Assembly (NCBI RefSeq): GCF_019511665.1
Contig: NZ_JAEUAW010000020.1
Location: forward strand, 1 to 60,444
Direction of reading: 5' to 3'
From: Microbacterium jejuense
GTDB taxonomy: Bacteria > Actinomycetota > Actinomycetes > Actinomycetales > Microbacteriaceae
Length of the DNA: 60,444 nt
Shown: one piece after another, positions 60,422 to 60,444 of the stretch
Position numbering within the stretch: position 1 is the first letter of the stretch
Layout: each line of letters starts with the position of its first letter
The notes under the pieces: model-generated
What the model saw: only the letters and a program-made list of their open reading frames with translations
Databases searched by the model: none
What the model was told of the DNA's origin: nothing
Program-made: the position numbers and the translations under genes

Positions 60422-60444
60422 CGCTGCCCACGATTAGTAGTGTG
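60022..60444 (+). CDS. Antibiotic-biosynthesis-monooxygenase-like protein (3' end cut)
   Basis: From ATG 60022 (or 60031) the frame reads MAEPVAHPVTVAIERRIDPS, then TWM-type helix, GFLGSGWVRAGEGSDLWYML, TLEGWEDSPQRAWWL and WFDAPF, the ABM-fold pattern. About 126 residues are real; from 60401 the frame is adapter. Such ~190-residue actinobacterial proteins usually end in a membrane segment, lost here. Codon use is good. It overlaps the open but poor-coding tail of the DUF998 frame. Confidence 0.7.
   Translation, partial: MDAMAEPVAHPVTVAIERRIDPSRTAEATSWMQAGTDLAAGFDGFLGSGWVRAGEGSDLWYMLYRFRDIPTLEGWEDSPQRAWWLDSGRAFAREVKVERRTGIEGWFDAPFATSVETRGPAAPATGPVSYSHLTLPTISSV
60401..60444. other. Sequencing adapter (Nextera-type) at the end of the contig
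   Basis: CTGTCTCTTATTCACATCT and GACGCTGCCCACGA are the Nextera mosaic end and adapter with one mismatch each (A to T, G to C), followed by 8 index-like bases and GTG, the start of the P5 side. This is not genomic DNA, and both ORFs that run through it end in adapter-encoded residues. Confidence 0.92.

Overview
The window is about 60 kb of very high G+C DNA with dense, short-spaced genes, many GTG starts and GTGA/ATGA overlaps. The gene families (MoxR/DUF58/TgpA operon under a giant Ig/FN3 surface protein, Rv2578c-type radical SAM protein, DUF3516 helicase, WXG-like small protein) and the repeat style fit an actinobacterium of the Microbacteriaceae, most like Microbacterium. This is inference from families and composition, not a database match. 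No rRNA, tRNA, CRISPR, phage or insertion sequence was seen. The last 44 bases (60401-60444) are Nextera-type sequencing adapter, so the biological sequence ends near 60400 at a contig edge.

Layout. 1-11113 (minus): one envelope operon, giant surface protein, MoxR ATPase, DUF58, transglutaminase-like membrane protein with an altered active-site position, RDD protein. 11282-16175 (minus): short UvrA-like ABC ATPase and a fused LLM-monooxygenase/FAD-oxidase. 16273-21010: a glycosyltransferase, then a minus-strand operon of a WXG-like protein, a membrane lipase with a helical N-terminus, a lipoprotein, an unknown 215-aa protein and an alpha/beta hydrolase; this looks like a type VII-secretion-associated unit. 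21097-27815: VapC remnant, Tag glycosylase, zinc-ribbon protein, acyl-CoA oxidase, VOC protein, amino-acid permease with universal stress protein. 28234-32757: GH3 glycosidase and MFS transporter opposite a double-length TetR regulator. 33070-42118: RecQ, DUF1697, SDR, DUF3516 helicase, secreted SGNH hydrolase, GNAT, pirin. 42463-45477: secreted subtilase.

45620-50660 is the most interesting metabolic locus: an ECF-like importer (two related membrane S-type proteins, a double ATPase, a T component) that contains a siderophore-interacting flavoprotein and an iron-box-like site, suggesting iron or siderophore uptake rather than vitamin uptake. 51129-60400: acyl-CoA dehydrogenase, VanY-like peptidase, radical SAM protein, small membrane protein, TetR/hydrolase pair, DEAD-box helicase, DUF998 protein and a truncated monooxygenase-like ORF.

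Non-coding structure is unusually rich. Nearly every long gap between convergent genes (22433, 27816, 32758, 36693, 42119, 50661, 57122) carries inverted or tandem repeats. One family, built on GTTGAGCGAGCG and GAGACGAAACG, recurs in intergenic DNA and has also entered two coding regions in frame. The heptamer GGATGCC/GGCATCC is present roughly once per 0.7 kb on both strands, in genes and in hairpins, well above expectation for the base composition.
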